Below are positions 1 through 8,036 of a stretch of DNA of 17,027 bases, one piece after another (within the stretch, counting starts at the first letter, position 1; each line of letters begins with the position of its first letter). Origin of the DNA: Proteobacteria bacterium UBA6921 (GTDB taxonomy: Bacteria > Pseudomonadota > Gammaproteobacteria > SG8-11); contig DKAR01000148.1 of the NCBI GenBank assembly GCA_002450895.1, positions 1 through 17,027 of the forward strand. Direction: 5' to 3'. Below the pieces are notes generated by a model. The model had not been told where the DNA came from. It saw only the letters and a program-made list of their open reading frames with translations, and did no database searches. A program made the translations under genes and the position numbers.

Positions 1-1720
1 TGCCCGCCTTCTGCTTTTCCAGCAATTTTCGTTTGCGCGAAATGTCGCCGCCATAACACTTGGCAATGACGTTCTTGCGCATGGCTTTCACCGTGCTGCG
101 CGCAATGATGTGCGAACCGATCGCGGCCTGAATGGCAATCTCGAACATTTGACGCGGAATCAGGTCTTTCATCTTCTCCACAAGTTCGCGACCGCGATAC
201 TGGGACTGTGCGCGGTGCACGATGACCGCAAGGGCGTCGACCTTGTCGCCGTTGATCATTACATCAAGCTTGACGAGATCCGCCGGCTGGAACCTTTCGA
301 AGTGATAGTCGAGCGACGCATAGCCGCGACTCACAGACTTCAACCGGTCGAAGAAGTCCATGACAACTTCCGCCATCGGCAATTCGTAGCTCAATTGAAC
401 CTGCTTGCCGACGTAGAGCATCTTCTTCTGAACGCCGCGTTTTTCAACACACAGCGTGATGACGCTGCCGAGGTATTCCTGCGGAACGAGAATGTTGGCG
501 GTAATGATCGGCTCGCGCATTTCGCCAATGCGTGCCTGATCGGGCAGCTTTGCGGGATTGTCGACGTACAGCGTCTCGCCGCGTGTATCGACGATTTCAT
601 AGACGACCGTCGGCGCCGTAGTAATCAGGTCCAGATCGTACTCGCGCTCGAGTCGCTCCTGGACAATTTCCATGTGCAACAGCCCGAGAAATCCGCAACG
701 AAACCCAAACCCGAGGGCGTGCGAGGTTTCCGGCTCATAAAACAGCGCGGCATCATTGAGTCTCAGCTTCGACAATGCGTCGCGCAGCTTTTCGTAGTCT
801 TCCGAATTTGTCGGGAACAATCCGGCAAAAACCTGCGGCTTGATTGGCTTGAACCCCGGCAGCGGCTGCTTGGCCGGCTTGTCCGCCTGGGTCAGCGTGT
901 CACCGACCGGGGCGCCGTCCACTTCCTTGATGTTGGCGATAATCCAGCCCACATCGCCGGCTTCCAGCTGGTCTGTGTCAATGCGCTTAGGCGTCGAAAT
1001 GCCCACGCGGTCCACCGTGTAAGCCCGACCGGTCGACATCACCAGAATCTTCTGCCCGCGCCGCAGAACGCCATTCTTGACGCGCACCAGCGATACGACA
1101 CCGAGATAATTATCAAACCAGGAGTCGATGATCAGCGCCTGAAGTGGACCGCTTCGGTCACCTTGCGGTGGCGGGATGCGGGCGACGATCGTTTCCAGCA
1201 AGTCCGGAATTCCAATGCCCGTCTTGGCGCTTACGCGCATCGCGCCGGTCGCCTCGATACCGATGATGTTTTCGATTTCCTCGCTCACCCGCTCCGGTTC
1301 ACATTGCGGCAAATCGATTTTGTTCAGAACGGGAACAACCTCCAGCCCCTGATCCAAGGCGGTGTAGCAGTTGGCCACACTTTGGGCTTCCACTCCCTGT
1401 GAGGCATCGACCACCAGCAGAGCGCCTTCGCAAGCTGCCAGGGAGCGGGAGACCTCGTACGTGAAGTCAACATGACCGGGCGTGTCGATGAAATTCAGTT
1501 CATAGACTTTGCCATCGCGAGCTCGGTAATTGAGCGTCACGCTCTGCGCCTTGATCGTGATTCCGCGTTCCCGCTCCAGTTCCATTGAGTCGAGAACCTG
1601 TGCCGACATTTCGCGCTGCTCAAGTCCGCCACACGTTTCAATGAGACGATCGGACAGCGTCGACTTCCCATGATCGATATGGGCAATGATCGAAAAATTA
1701 CGAATCAACTGCATGTCCAT
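1..1720 (-). CDS. lepA: Elongation factor 4 (LepA GTPase), 3' end cut by window edge
   Basis: This is a ribosome-associated translational GTPase of the EF-G-like family that remodels stalled or initiating ribosomes. Read on the minus strand, it opens with [10 protein letters not shown] and shows the GTPase motifs in order: AHIDHGKST (G1, about residues 13-21), the GITIKAQS switch-I region (53-60), DTPGH (G3, 79-83) and NKID (G4, 133-136). The family-typical C-terminal stretch with [10 protein letters not shown] lies near the left edge. 573 codons are visible. LepA is usually about 600 residues, so roughly 25 C-terminal residues lie outside the window. The start at 1720 is the first in-frame ATG; a second ATG at 1714 is also possible, and the upstream SD (GAGA) is weak. 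It lies downstream of mucD, as in Pseudomonas and Xanthomonas, but a terminator separates the two. No frameshift was seen. Confidence 0.97.
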   Translation of the reverse strand, partial: MDMQLIRNFSIIAHIDHGKSTLSDRLIETCGGLEQREMSAQVLDSMELERERGITIKAQSVTLNYRARDGKVYELNFIDTPGHVDFTYEVSRSLAACEGALLVVDASQGVEAQSVANCYTALDQGLEVVPVLNKIDLPQCEPERVSEEIENIIGIEATGAMRVSAKTGIGIPDLLETIVARIPPPQGDRSGPLQALIIDSWFDNYLGVVSLVRVKNGVLRRGQKILVMSTGRAYTVDRVGISTPKRIDTDQLEAGDVGWIIANIKEVDGAPVGDTLTQADKPAKQPLPGFKPIKPQVFAGLFPTNSEDYEKLRDALSKLRLNDAALFYEPETSHALGFGFRCGFLGLLHMEIVQERLEREYDLDLITTAPTVVYEIVDTRGETLYVDNPAKLPDQARIGEMREPIITANILVPQEYLGSVITLCVEKRGVQKKMLYVGKQVQLSYELPMAEVVMDFFDRLKSVSRGYASLDYHFERFQPADLVKLDVMINGDKVDALAVIVHRAQSQYRGRELVEKMKDLIPRQMFEIAIQAAIGSHIIARSTVKAMRKNVIAKCYGGDISRKRKLLEKQKAG

Positions 1721-1750
1721 CGGAACATCTCGCTAAATCTAGGGGACCGA

Positions 1751-1782
1751 CAAAAAAACAGGCGCCGTTGCGGGCGCCTGCG
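1751..1782 (-). terminator. Intrinsic terminator between mucD and lepA
   Basis: On the minus strand a perfect 8-bp GC-rich stem (CAGGCGCC / GGCGCCTG, arms 1773-1780 and 1759-1766) closes a 6-nt loop and is followed at once by seven T residues (1758-1752). This is textbook Rho-independent architecture. It should end the rpoE-rseA-rseB-mucD transcript. The T-run stops only 31 nt before the lepA start codon, leaving very little room for a separate lepA promoter. Confidence 0.9.
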
Positions 1783-1867
1783 GGATTCGTCCGGCTTGCG
1801 CAGTTACGCGCGGCGGCCGGGAATTGTAATTTATTTGCGTTGTCTGGAAAACGCCAAAGCGCAGGTT

Positions 1868-3319
1868 TTAGTCCTTTTCAATGCGCATGGCGAGGAACAC
1901 CGGACCACCCCGGCGCTGCACCAGGATCGGAATTGACTTCCCGGTAGGCAACCCTTCCGAGATTTTCTTCAATGCGGACAAAGAGTCCACAGATTCGTTG
2001 TTGATCATCAGGATGACGTCCCCTTCCCGCATGCCGGCCTTGGAGGCGGGACCGGACTTGACCTGCTTGATAATGACGCCCTTTTCCTTCAAATCGAGCT
2101 CTTCACGCTCCTGGTCAGTCAGTTCCGCTACGGTGATCTTCAGACGGGAATCTGCTGCCGTCTTCGGACCGGAGTCAGCGAGCTTGACGTCCTCATCCTT
2201 CGGCAGCTCGCCGATGACGACTCGCAACGTGAGTGTTTCGCCGTTGCGGATCACCTTGACCGGCGGTTTATCGCCCACTCGGGTCACACCGACCATTGGC
2301 GGCAACGTGGACGATGTCGTCACTTCGCGCCCGTTGAATTCAATAATGACATCTCCCACCTGAAATCCGGCGGCGGACGCGGGACTGTTCGGCAGTACTT
2401 TTGCAACCAGCGCTCCCTTGGGCTTATCCATCTTGAACGACTCAGCCAGCTCGCGCGTCACGTCCTGGATCAGCACACCCAGCCAACCGCGAGACACGCG
2501 ACCTTGCGACTTCAACTGGTCGAAAATCGACATTGCCATATCGATCGGGATCGCGAACGACAAACCCATAAACCCGCCGGTGCGACTGTAAATTTGCGAA
2601 TTGATTCCGATGACTTCGCCATTCAGGTTAAACAGCGGGCCGCCGGAGTTTCCGGGATTGATCGCAACATCCGTTTGGATAAATGGAACGTAGTTTTCCC
2701 GCGGCAGGTTTCGACCGAGCGCGCTGACGATGCCGGCGGTCACGGTGTGGTCAAAACCGAACGGCGATCCGATTGCCAGAACCCACTCGCCAACTTTGAC
2801 CTTCTCGGAACGGCCAACCTTGACGACAGGAAGATCCTTCGCATCGACTTTCAATACGGCCAGATCACTGCGCTCATCGGCGCCAACGACTTTTGCAACG
2901 AGTTCGCGACGATCACTCAGCTTCACTACCACCTCATCGGCGTCCTTGATCACATGGTTGTTCGTGAGCACATAACCGTCAGGAGAAATGATGAAGCCGG
3001 ATCCGAGCGACTGAGTGTCAAATGGCTCTATGTCGTCACCGCTACCCGGGTCTCCGAAGAAATGGCGAAACAAATCACCGTACGGCGGTTGATCTTTTTC
3101 CTGCGGGTCATCCTGTTGCGGACGGCTGGGAGCGCGACGCACCTGCGGGTGTTTCACTTTCTGCGTTGTGCTGATATTGACCACCGCCGGGCTGTACTTT
3201 TCGACCATTACAGTGAAATCCGGGAGCCCCGCGGCCGCTTGTGCCGATTGCACGCCCAGAACACTGATCGACAGCATCAAAATCCACGCAGAGAAAACTC
3301 GCGTCATCACTTTTGCCAT
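1868..3319 (-). CDS. mucD: Periplasmic serine protease of the HtrA/DegP family (MucD)
   Basis: This is a periplasmic protease and chaperone that degrades misfolded envelope proteins. In sigma-E operons of this layout it also limits activation of the sigma factor. The 483-residue protein starts with a classical signal peptide, probably cleaved after SAQA (residue 28). The trypsin-like domain carries the full triad: His122 in TNNHVI, Asp152 in SDLAVL and Ser225 in GNSGGP. Two PDZ domains follow, at about residues 275-370 and 390-480. The Q/P/D-rich stretch at 60-80 resembles the flexible LA-loop region of the family. The length matches MucD/DegP. The ATG at 3319 has an SD (AGGTGA) six bases upstream. 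It follows rseB by 72 bp in the same operon and may also have its own sigma-E promoter in that gap. Confidence 0.95.
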   Translation of the reverse strand: MAKVMTRVFSAWILMLSISVLGVQSAQAAAGLPDFTVMVEKYSPAVVNISTTQKVKHPQVRRAPSRPQQDDPQEKDQPPYGDLFRHFFGDPGSGDDIEPFDTQSLGSGFIISPDGYVLTNNHVIKDADEVVVKLSDRRELVAKVVGADERSDLAVLKVDAKDLPVVKVGRSEKVKVGEWVLAIGSPFGFDHTVTAGIVSALGRNLPRENYVPFIQTDVAINPGNSGGPLFNLNGEVIGINSQIYSRTGGFMGLSFAIPIDMAMSIFDQLKSQGRVSRGWLGVLIQDVTRELAESFKMDKPKGALVAKVLPNSPASAAGFQVGDVIIEFNGREVTTSSTLPPMVGVTRVGDKPPVKVIRNGETLTLRVVIGELPKDEDVKLADSGPKTAADSRLKITVAELTDQEREELDLKEKGVIIKQVKSGPASKAGMREGDVILMINNESVDSLSALKKISEGLPTGKSIPILVQRRGGPVFLAMRIEKD

Positions 3320-3365
3320 GATTCACCTGAAAGAGTATTAGTTTCGATTTACGTTATGACTTGAA

Positions 3366-3393
3366 GTGGACATCGCGGTAAACCAAAAAGTTT
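3366..3393 (-). promoter_or_regulatory. Possible sigma-E promoter upstream of mucD
   Basis: On the minus strand, AAACTT (3393-3388) is followed after 17 nt by TCCAC (3370-3366). This resembles the sigma-E/AlgU consensus GAACTT-N16/17-TCTGA with a few mismatches. It would start a transcript about 40 nt before mucD. The -35 half sits in a small perfect inverted repeat, GTAAAC/GTTTAC (3378-3395), that overlaps the rseB stop codon. The match is weak, so this is only a candidate. Confidence 0.25.
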
Positions 3394-4363
3394 ACTGCCC
3401 TCCCGAAAACTCGATCGATTCAGCCACCATCTTAACCGTTGCGGAAGGAACTTCACCCACTGCGGTGACCTGATGGTCCGCGACGACAACGCCATACACG
3501 TTGACCGCTCCCATGAATGACGATCCGATGAACTGGCGTTTTTTCGGGTCGCGCTTTTCAACATAGACGGAAACGGATGCCAGCCCATCCGAAATTACGA
3601 GATGGTGAACCGTACCGCTCTCGCTGATCATGACTCTGGCGTGGCCCCCGGCTGATTTGAATCCTTCCGGCATCCTTGCAACCTTCCAGTTCTCGTTGTC
3701 CTGGCCCGACTTCGACTCGTTATCGGCCCCTTCCTTCATAGACGTGAGGTGTGCCCCGCGCAGCGAAGGCTTCAATTGTGTGTCCGGGATGTCGGAAACC
3801 ATTTCAATGGAAGTGAACATGACGTTTTCGACCGGATTGCCGCCCTCGCCGATCATTTCTGACTTCAGCAAGAGTGAATTCTGGGCATCAAGCCAAAACC
3901 GGTATCCGTATCGAAATTTATCCTTCGGATCGATGCTGACAACGATCGTTGGGCGCCCGGCGATGCGGTCCTGCCCAGAAATGGCGAAGTCGTAATACTG
4001 TCGAAACTCGGACAGATCGGCGGGAAGCTGGCGCAAAATAGAATGTTGCGTGGCATCAAAGCGGCTGACCGAAACTGCCTTACTATCCGGAAGGATGCAC
4101 GTCAGGATATTGTTCTCGCGAATGACTTCCCGTGGGGTTCCATTCAAGTGAACGACGCGTTCGCGTTCGCCCTTGGGACCGGCCCGATGAAAAATCTGCA
4201 TCGAGTCCATTTTTCCGTTGTGCGAATAGATGAACGTCCCTTTGTATGTCAGGGACGCCGCGGACTTGTGCATGTTTTTCAGCAATTCAATCGCGGTGTC
4301 GCTATCCGCCGCCACTGCGTTGGAACAAATGAAAAACCCAAGCAGTAATGAATTGAATCGCAT
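3392..4363 (-). CDS. rseB: Sigma-E regulatory periplasmic protein RseB/MucB
   Basis: This periplasmic protein binds the C-terminal domain of anti-sigma factor RseA and shields it from proteolysis until it senses off-pathway lipopolysaccharide or lipoproteins. It has 323 residues, the usual RseB length. A short signal peptide ends near NAVAA (residue 19). The N-terminal LolA-like domain follows with the typical SLTYKGTFIYSH start (residues 37-48), then the smaller C-terminal domain that contacts RseA. It begins 7 nt after the rseA stop, so the two genes are almost certainly cotranscribed and translationally coupled. The SD (GGAA) lies inside the end of rseA. No rseC/mucC gene follows; mucD comes next. 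The assignment rests on sequence character and on perfect operon context. Confidence 0.93.
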   Translation of the reverse strand: MRFNSLLLGFFICSNAVAADSDTAIELLKNMHKSAASLTYKGTFIYSHNGKMDSMQIFHRAGPKGERERVVHLNGTPREVIRENNILTCILPDSKAVSVSRFDATQHSILRQLPADLSEFRQYYDFAISGQDRIAGRPTIVVSIDPKDKFRYGYRFWLDAQNSLLLKSEMIGEGGNPVENVMFTSIEMVSDIPDTQLKPSLRGAHLTSMKEGADNESKSGQDNENWKVARMPEGFKSAGGHARVMISESGTVHHLVISDGLASVSVYVEKRDPKKRQFIGSSFMGAVNVYGVVVADHQVTAVGEVPSATVKMVAESIEFSGGQ

Positions 4364-4370
4364 CGGCAGG

Positions 4371-4973
4371 TTATTCCGCGGACTCGCCTGTACCGTGACT
4401 GACTATGCGCGCGTAAGGAAGCATCCCGGGCGCCACAAACGCGTTTTGGTTGTGTTCAAGCAAGTACCGATTCAGCTGGGACTGAATCTGGGCCGGAATA
4501 GGGACCTGTTGATCCGTGGCGACTCGCGCCATCGCGGGATCGGCGGCAGGAACCGCAACATTCGCGACCACCGGGGCTGCGGCGACCGGAGCCTGCTGTG
4601 CCACCTGGGCCGTCTGGCCATCAGACTGAATATTCTTGATGCCCACGATGGCAACCATCGCCACTGAGGCCGCCACGGCAAGACCGGCGAGCTGTTTCTG
4701 TACAGAGGTTTTCGGGCTTCGACGACGGGCTTGAGCAAGGATGGCAGGTTCGGATTCGATGGCTTGAGAAACTTGACTACAGAAATCGGCGGGGGCGGTC
4801 ATCGGTGGAAGCGAATTCTTCATCGCATCCACGGCGACATGATACCGGGTCCAACGCGCCTTTCGGTCCGGGTCGGTGCCGATGGCTTCAATGGCCCGGT
4901 CCAGCGCGGCGCCTTCCAGTTCACCGTCGATCAGGGCCGACAGCTCTTCTCCAGCAGTATCGATTTCGTTCAT
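4371..4973 (-). CDS. rseA: Anti-sigma-E factor RseA/MucA
   Basis: This inner-membrane protein holds RpoE inactive at the membrane and releases it after stepwise proteolysis in the periplasm and membrane. The 200 residues divide into a cytoplasmic sigma-binding domain (about 1-90, with the family-like ELSALIDGELE start at 10-20), one transmembrane helix (about 95-112, LAGLAVAASVAMVAIVGI) and a periplasmic part. The periplasmic part begins with an Ala/Val/Gln-rich linker (about 120-150) and ends with a conserved segment containing LNRYLLEHN (167-175), the region bound by RseB. The gene lies 25 nt after rpoE and 7 nt before rseB. The start at 4973 has GGAG and AAGG upstream. The usual partner proteases DegS and RseP are not in this window. 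Confidence 0.93.
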   Translation of the reverse strand: MNEIDTAGEELSALIDGELEGAALDRAIEAIGTDPDRKARWTRYHVAVDAMKNSLPPMTAPADFCSQVSQAIESEPAILAQARRRSPKTSVQKQLAGLAVAASVAMVAIVGIKNIQSDGQTAQVAQQAPVAAAPVVANVAVPAADPAMARVATDQQVPIPAQIQSQLNRYLLEHNQNAFVAPGMLPYARIVSHGTGESAE

Positions 4974-4998
4974 CGCCTTGGTTCTCCGATACAGATTA

Positions 4999-5574
4999 CT
5001 AATCCATCAACGGCTTCAATCGCTTATCAATTGCTTCGCGAGCCCGGAAAATTCGGGAGCGGACAGTACCAATCGGGCACTGCATGGCTTCGGCAATTTC
5101 CTCGTAACTCATTCCTTCCATTTCGCGCAGCGTAATTGCAATACGCAGGTCTTCGGGCAATTCTTCGATGGCTTTAAAAACCGTCTCTTCAATTTCGTCC
5201 TTCAGCGATAACCTTTCAGGGGTCTCGTAGTCTTTCAGACTCGATTCACCTTGATATTGTTCCGCCTCCTGCGCATCAATGTCCACACTTGGGAGCTTTC
5301 GGCCCCGGGCGACCAGGTAATTCTTCGCGGTGTTGATCGCAATTCGATAAAGCCACGTATAAAAGGCACTGTCTCCGCGGAAGTTCGGCAGCGCGCGGTA
5401 CGCCTTGATAAACGCCTCCTGCGCGACGTCGTAGACTTCACTGTGGTCGCGTACGAACCGGGAGATCAGGTTTATTACCTTGTGCTGATATTTGCGCACC
5501 AACAAGTCGAAGGCCCGCTTATCTCCCTTCTGTACGCGCGCAACTAACTCTTGATCTACCTCTCGTTCGCCCAT
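4999..5574 (-). CDS. rpoE: RNA polymerase sigma factor RpoE (AlgU), ECF family
   Basis: This extracytoplasmic-function sigma factor directs transcription of envelope-stress genes. Its 191 residues match the size of E. coli RpoE and align along the full length. Sigma region 2 spans about residues 20-90 and includes [14 protein letters not shown] (49-62) and the -10-recognition segment [13 protein letters not shown] (67-79). Region 4 spans about 130-185, with the helix-turn-helix YEEIAEAM...[12 protein letters not shown]. It heads the rseA-rseB-mucD operon. The start at 5574 leaves the standard N-terminus ([12 protein letters not shown]) and has a GGCGG/AAGG-type SD about 6-12 nt upstream. A sigma-E-like promoter about 60 nt upstream implies positive autoregulation. 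Confidence 0.97.
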   Translation of the reverse strand: MGEREVDQELVARVQKGDKRAFDLLVRKYQHKVINLISRFVRDHSEVYDVAQEAFIKAYRALPNFRGDSAFYTWLYRIAINTAKNYLVARGRKLPSVDIDAQEAEQYQGESSLKDYETPERLSLKDEIEETVFKAIEELPEDLRIAITLREMEGMSYEEIAEAMQCPIGTVRSRIFRAREAIDKRLKPLMD

Positions 5575-5632
5575 CCGGGCCGCCTTCGTTTTGTCTTGTT
5601 AGGTCTGGGCACGGGCTGTTCTAGGTTGTACC

Positions 5633-5659
5633 GTAGACCGTGCGCAAAGGAATTGGTTC
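5633..5659 (-). promoter_or_regulatory. Sigma-E-type autoregulatory promoter of rpoE
   Basis: Minus-strand GAACCA (5659-5654), a 16-nt spacer and TCTAC (5637-5633) closely resemble the sigma-E/AlgU promoter pattern GAACTT-N16-TCTGA. The predicted transcription start is near 5626, giving a leader of about 50 nt before the rpoE ATG. Autoregulation from such a site is established for E. coli rpoE and Pseudomonas algU. Confidence 0.6.
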
Positions 5660-5703
5660 TTGGTCCATCGCGATCTCTCCCGTCCTCAGGATCGCGGTGC
5701 GGC

Positions 5704-7389
5704 ATGATACCATTATTTCCAAATGACCAAACCAACTCACTGACCACGCTAGGGAATGCCGCGGCTGTGACGCATCAACACCAGTTCGATGTGCTGATTA
5801 TCGGGAGCGGGGCCGCTGGACTAGGTCTGGCGTTGCGCCTGCCCGCGCGGCTTCGTGTCGCCGTCATTGCCAAGCGCGATATCCAGGAGGGCAACACGCT
5901 CTATGCGCAAGGCGGCGTTTCGGCCGTGCTGGATTCCAGTGACTCCATTGATTCACATGTCGCAGATACGCTGAAAGCCGGCGCCGGCCTCTGCCATGAC
6001 GACGCCGTGAGGTTCGCGGTAACTCATGGCCGCGAGCAGATCGAGTGGCTGCAGGCCCAGGGCGTTCCGTTTACCACCGAAAAGACCGGTAATGGCAATG
6101 GGAACGGGAATTTTCATCTGACCCGGGAAGGCGGTCATTCGCACCGTCGCGTGGTTCATGCCGCCGACTCCACGGGCCGGGCCATCGAGACCTCGCTCGT
6201 CGATGCCGTCAAGGCGCGCACCAATATTTCATGGTTTGAGCGGCACATTGCCGTCGACCTGGTGACCGGACGCAAGATCGGGGCCTCCAGCAACCGCTGC
6301 CTCGGCGCATACATCCTGGACCGCGAGCACGGCAAGGTCAGTGTGTTCAGCGCGAAATTCACAGTTCTGGCAACAGGCGGCGCGAGTAAGGTTTACCTAT
6401 ACACCAGCAATCCGGACGTCTCCACCGGCGACGGCATTGCCATGGCGTGGCGCGCGGGATGTCGCGTCGCCAACATGGAGTTCATCCAGTTTCATCCAAC
6501 ATGCCTGTATCACCCCAAAGCGAAAAATTTTCTGGTGACTGAAGCGGTCCGCGGCGAAGGCGGCCTGTTGAAACTGCCGGACGGATCCCGCTTCATGCCG
6601 CGGTTCGACGCGCGGGGCGAACTGGCATCGCGCGACATCGTCGCGCGCGCAATCGACCACGAGATGAAGCGACTGGGTCTTCAATACGTCCTGCTCGACA
6701 TCAGCCACAAGCCCGCCGAATTCATTCGGGAGCACTTCCCGACAATCCATGCCCGTTGCCTGGAATACGGTGTCGATATTACGCGCGAACCGATTCCCGT
6801 CGTCCCGGCAGCGCACTACACCTGCGGCGGCGTCATCACCGATCTGCAAGCACGCACGGATATTGCGGGACTCTATGCTATCGGCGAAACAGCGCACACG
6901 GGGCTGCATGGCGCAAATCGCATGGCCAGCAATTCGCTACTGGAATGCCTCGTGTTTGGCGCCGCAGCAGCCGTCGATATCGAAGCGAACTGCAATAATG
7001 TTGCTTATCCCGACAAGCTCCCGGAATGGGATGAAAGCCAGGTGACCGACTCCGACGAAGAAGTGGTCGTGTCGCACAACTGGGATGAATTGCGCCGCTT
7101 CATGTGGGACTACGTCGGAATTGTGCGCACCGACAAGCGCCTTGAGCGCGCCAAACACCGTGTCGATTTGCTTGCGCGCGAAATCAACGATTACTACTGG
7201 AACTTCCGCGTCACGAACGATCTGCTGGAATTGCGCAACCTCGTCCTCGTTGCGGACCTGATCATTCGCAGCGCGATGGTGCGCAAGGAAAGTCGCGGAT
7301 TGCACTACACGTTGAATCATCCCCAGGCCGACGAAACACATTCGCCGCAAGATACCATCCTCACGCCTCAGAACTATCAGAACTCCTGA
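5704..7389 (+). CDS. nadB: L-aspartate oxidase
   Basis: This cytoplasmic flavoenzyme oxidises L-aspartate to iminoaspartate, which NadA then condenses to quinolinate in de novo NAD synthesis. From 5704 the protein has 561 residues. It shows the FAD dinucleotide-binding GSGAAG (34-39), the family active-site stretch [12 protein letters not shown] (138-149), SDGRA-type DSTGRA, and near-identity to E. coli NadB through [25 protein letters not shown] and RKESRGLH. The start is uncertain. ATG 5704 gives about 20 more N-terminal residues than E. coli, while GTG 5767 would give a family-like N-terminus (VTHQHQFDV). Neither has an ideally spaced [13 protein letters not shown] run (128-137) replaces a variable loop. 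The gene is divergent from rpoE, and its 3' end overlaps ygfX tail to tail by 29 bp. Confidence 0.96.
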   Translation: MIPLFPNDQTNSLTTLGNAAAVTHQHQFDVLIIGSGAAGLGLALRLPARLRVAVIAKRDIQEGNTLYAQGGVSAVLDSSDSIDSHVADTLKAGAGLCHDDAVRFAVTHGREQIEWLQAQGVPFTTEKTGNGNGNGNFHLTREGGHSHRRVVHAADSTGRAIETSLVDAVKARTNISWFERHIAVDLVTGRKIGASSNRCLGAYILDREHGKVSVFSAKFTVLATGGASKVYLYTSNPDVSTGDGIAMAWRAGCRVANMEFIQFHPTCLYHPKAKNFLVTEAVRGEGGLLKLPDGSRFMPRFDARGELASRDIVARAIDHEMKRLGLQYVLLDISHKPAEFIREHFPTIHARCLEYGVDITREPIPVVPAAHYTCGGVITDLQARTDIAGLYAIGETAHTGLHGANRMASNSLLECLVFGAAAAVDIEANCNNVAYPDKLPEWDESQVTDSDEEVVVSHNWDELRRFMWDYVGIVRTDKRLERAKHRVDLLAREINDYYWNFRVTNDLLELRNLVLVADLIIRSAMVRKESRGLHYTLNHPQADETHSPQDTILTPQNYQNS

Positions 7390-7810
7390 GTGCGACTCGA
7401 AGGTGCCGCATTGGGTCCGGCTCGTCTCCGAGCGTCACGATCACCACCGAGATGCGCTTCCGATTGTCGGTCAGGAAATTCAGCACCATCAAAGTTGGAT
7501 GGACAAAGCTGCCTGGCCGCAGTCGCGCGGGCACACTCACGCCATTTCGGAATTTCAAAGTCCAACTCTCGTCACCGGACTGAGTCAGTCGAATAACGGC
7601 GTGGCCATGGGTGAGCATTCCGTAACGACGAACGTGATAAACCCCACTCCAGGCAATGAGCCCGATACCCGGGGCCAGGACAACCCACGAAGGCTCTAGT
7701 GTGCTGAGAGCAACAGCCGCCAGCAAATGACCTACCGCAAGCAGAACGGATAACGGCGTTGAGGGAAACAGCTCAACGTCACTGCGCGCTTCGAATTTGG
7801 TCGATGACAT
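7361..7810 (-). CDS. ygfX: YgfX (CptA) family small inner-membrane protein
   Basis: This 149-residue membrane protein belongs to the YgfX family, encoded next to SdhE. In E. coli YgfX has been described as the toxin of a proposed toxin-antitoxin pair acting on cytoskeletal proteins and as a partner of SdhE; its true role is debated. Two adjacent hydrophobic helices are visible (about residues 19-37 and 41-60) with the charged HVRRYG just after the second. A cytoplasmic beta-rich domain follows (about 65-145). Overall similarity is weak, as is usual for the family, so the call leans on the helix pair plus the sdhE neighbour. Its start lies inside sdhE (32-bp overlap), which suggests translational coupling. 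Its 3' end overlaps the convergent nadB by 29 bp. Confidence 0.8.
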   Translation of the reverse strand: MSSTKFEARSDVELFPSTPLSVLLAVGHLLAAVALSTLEPSWVVLAPGIGLIAWSGVYHVRRYGMLTHGHAVIRLTQSGDESWTLKFRNGVSVPARLRPGSFVHPTLMVLNFLTDNRKRISVVIVTLGDEPDPMRHLRVALRSSDSSEA

Positions 7811-8024
7811 GGTTCAGGGCTGAATCTGCGCATCGCCCGCCACGCAGCAGCAGTTCGCTGAGTTCCTGATCCGGCATCGATAGCAGCTGAGTGAATGAGT
7901 CTCTTTCCTGTGCGGAGAGTCCGTCGTAACGAGTGTCGAAGTAACGTTGCAAGAGTTCGTCGAGTTCAAGCATGCCGCGGCGACATTGCCAGTAAACACG
8001 CCGGTGCTGCTGCTCGTCTTTCAT
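7779..8024 (-). CDS. sdhE: FAD assembly factor SdhE
   Basis: This small cytoplasmic protein promotes covalent attachment of FAD to SdhA (and FrdA), which is needed for active succinate dehydrogenase. The 81-residue length and all-helical composition fit the family. The hallmark RGxxE motif is present as RGMLE (residues 16-20), followed by the typical LDELLQRYFDTRYDGLS. It starts 12 nt after the sdhB stop codon, which ties it directly to complex II synthesis, and overlaps ygfX by 32 bp. It is also known as YgfY/CptB, the proposed antitoxin of YgfX. No strong SD precedes the ATG, so coupling to sdhB translation is likely. Confidence 0.93.
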   Translation of the reverse strand: MKDEQQHRRVYWQCRRGMLELDELLQRYFDTRYDGLSAQERDSFTQLLSMPDQELSELLLRGGRCADSALNHVIDQIRSAQ

Positions 8025-8036
8025 TCGTAAATTTGT

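Noticed and set aside
110..1402. 430-codon plus-strand open frame
   Set aside because: It lies entirely antisense to lepA, whose translation matches the EF4 family throughout. It is a shadow frame with no SD or known motif.
2504..3364. 286-codon plus-strand open frame
   Set aside because: It is antisense to mucD, whose protease triad and PDZ domains are clear.
6081..6120. Short GGNAAT repeats encoding Gly-Asn in nadB
   Set aside because: This is a small loop expansion within an intact gene, with no sign of a mobile or regulatory repeat.
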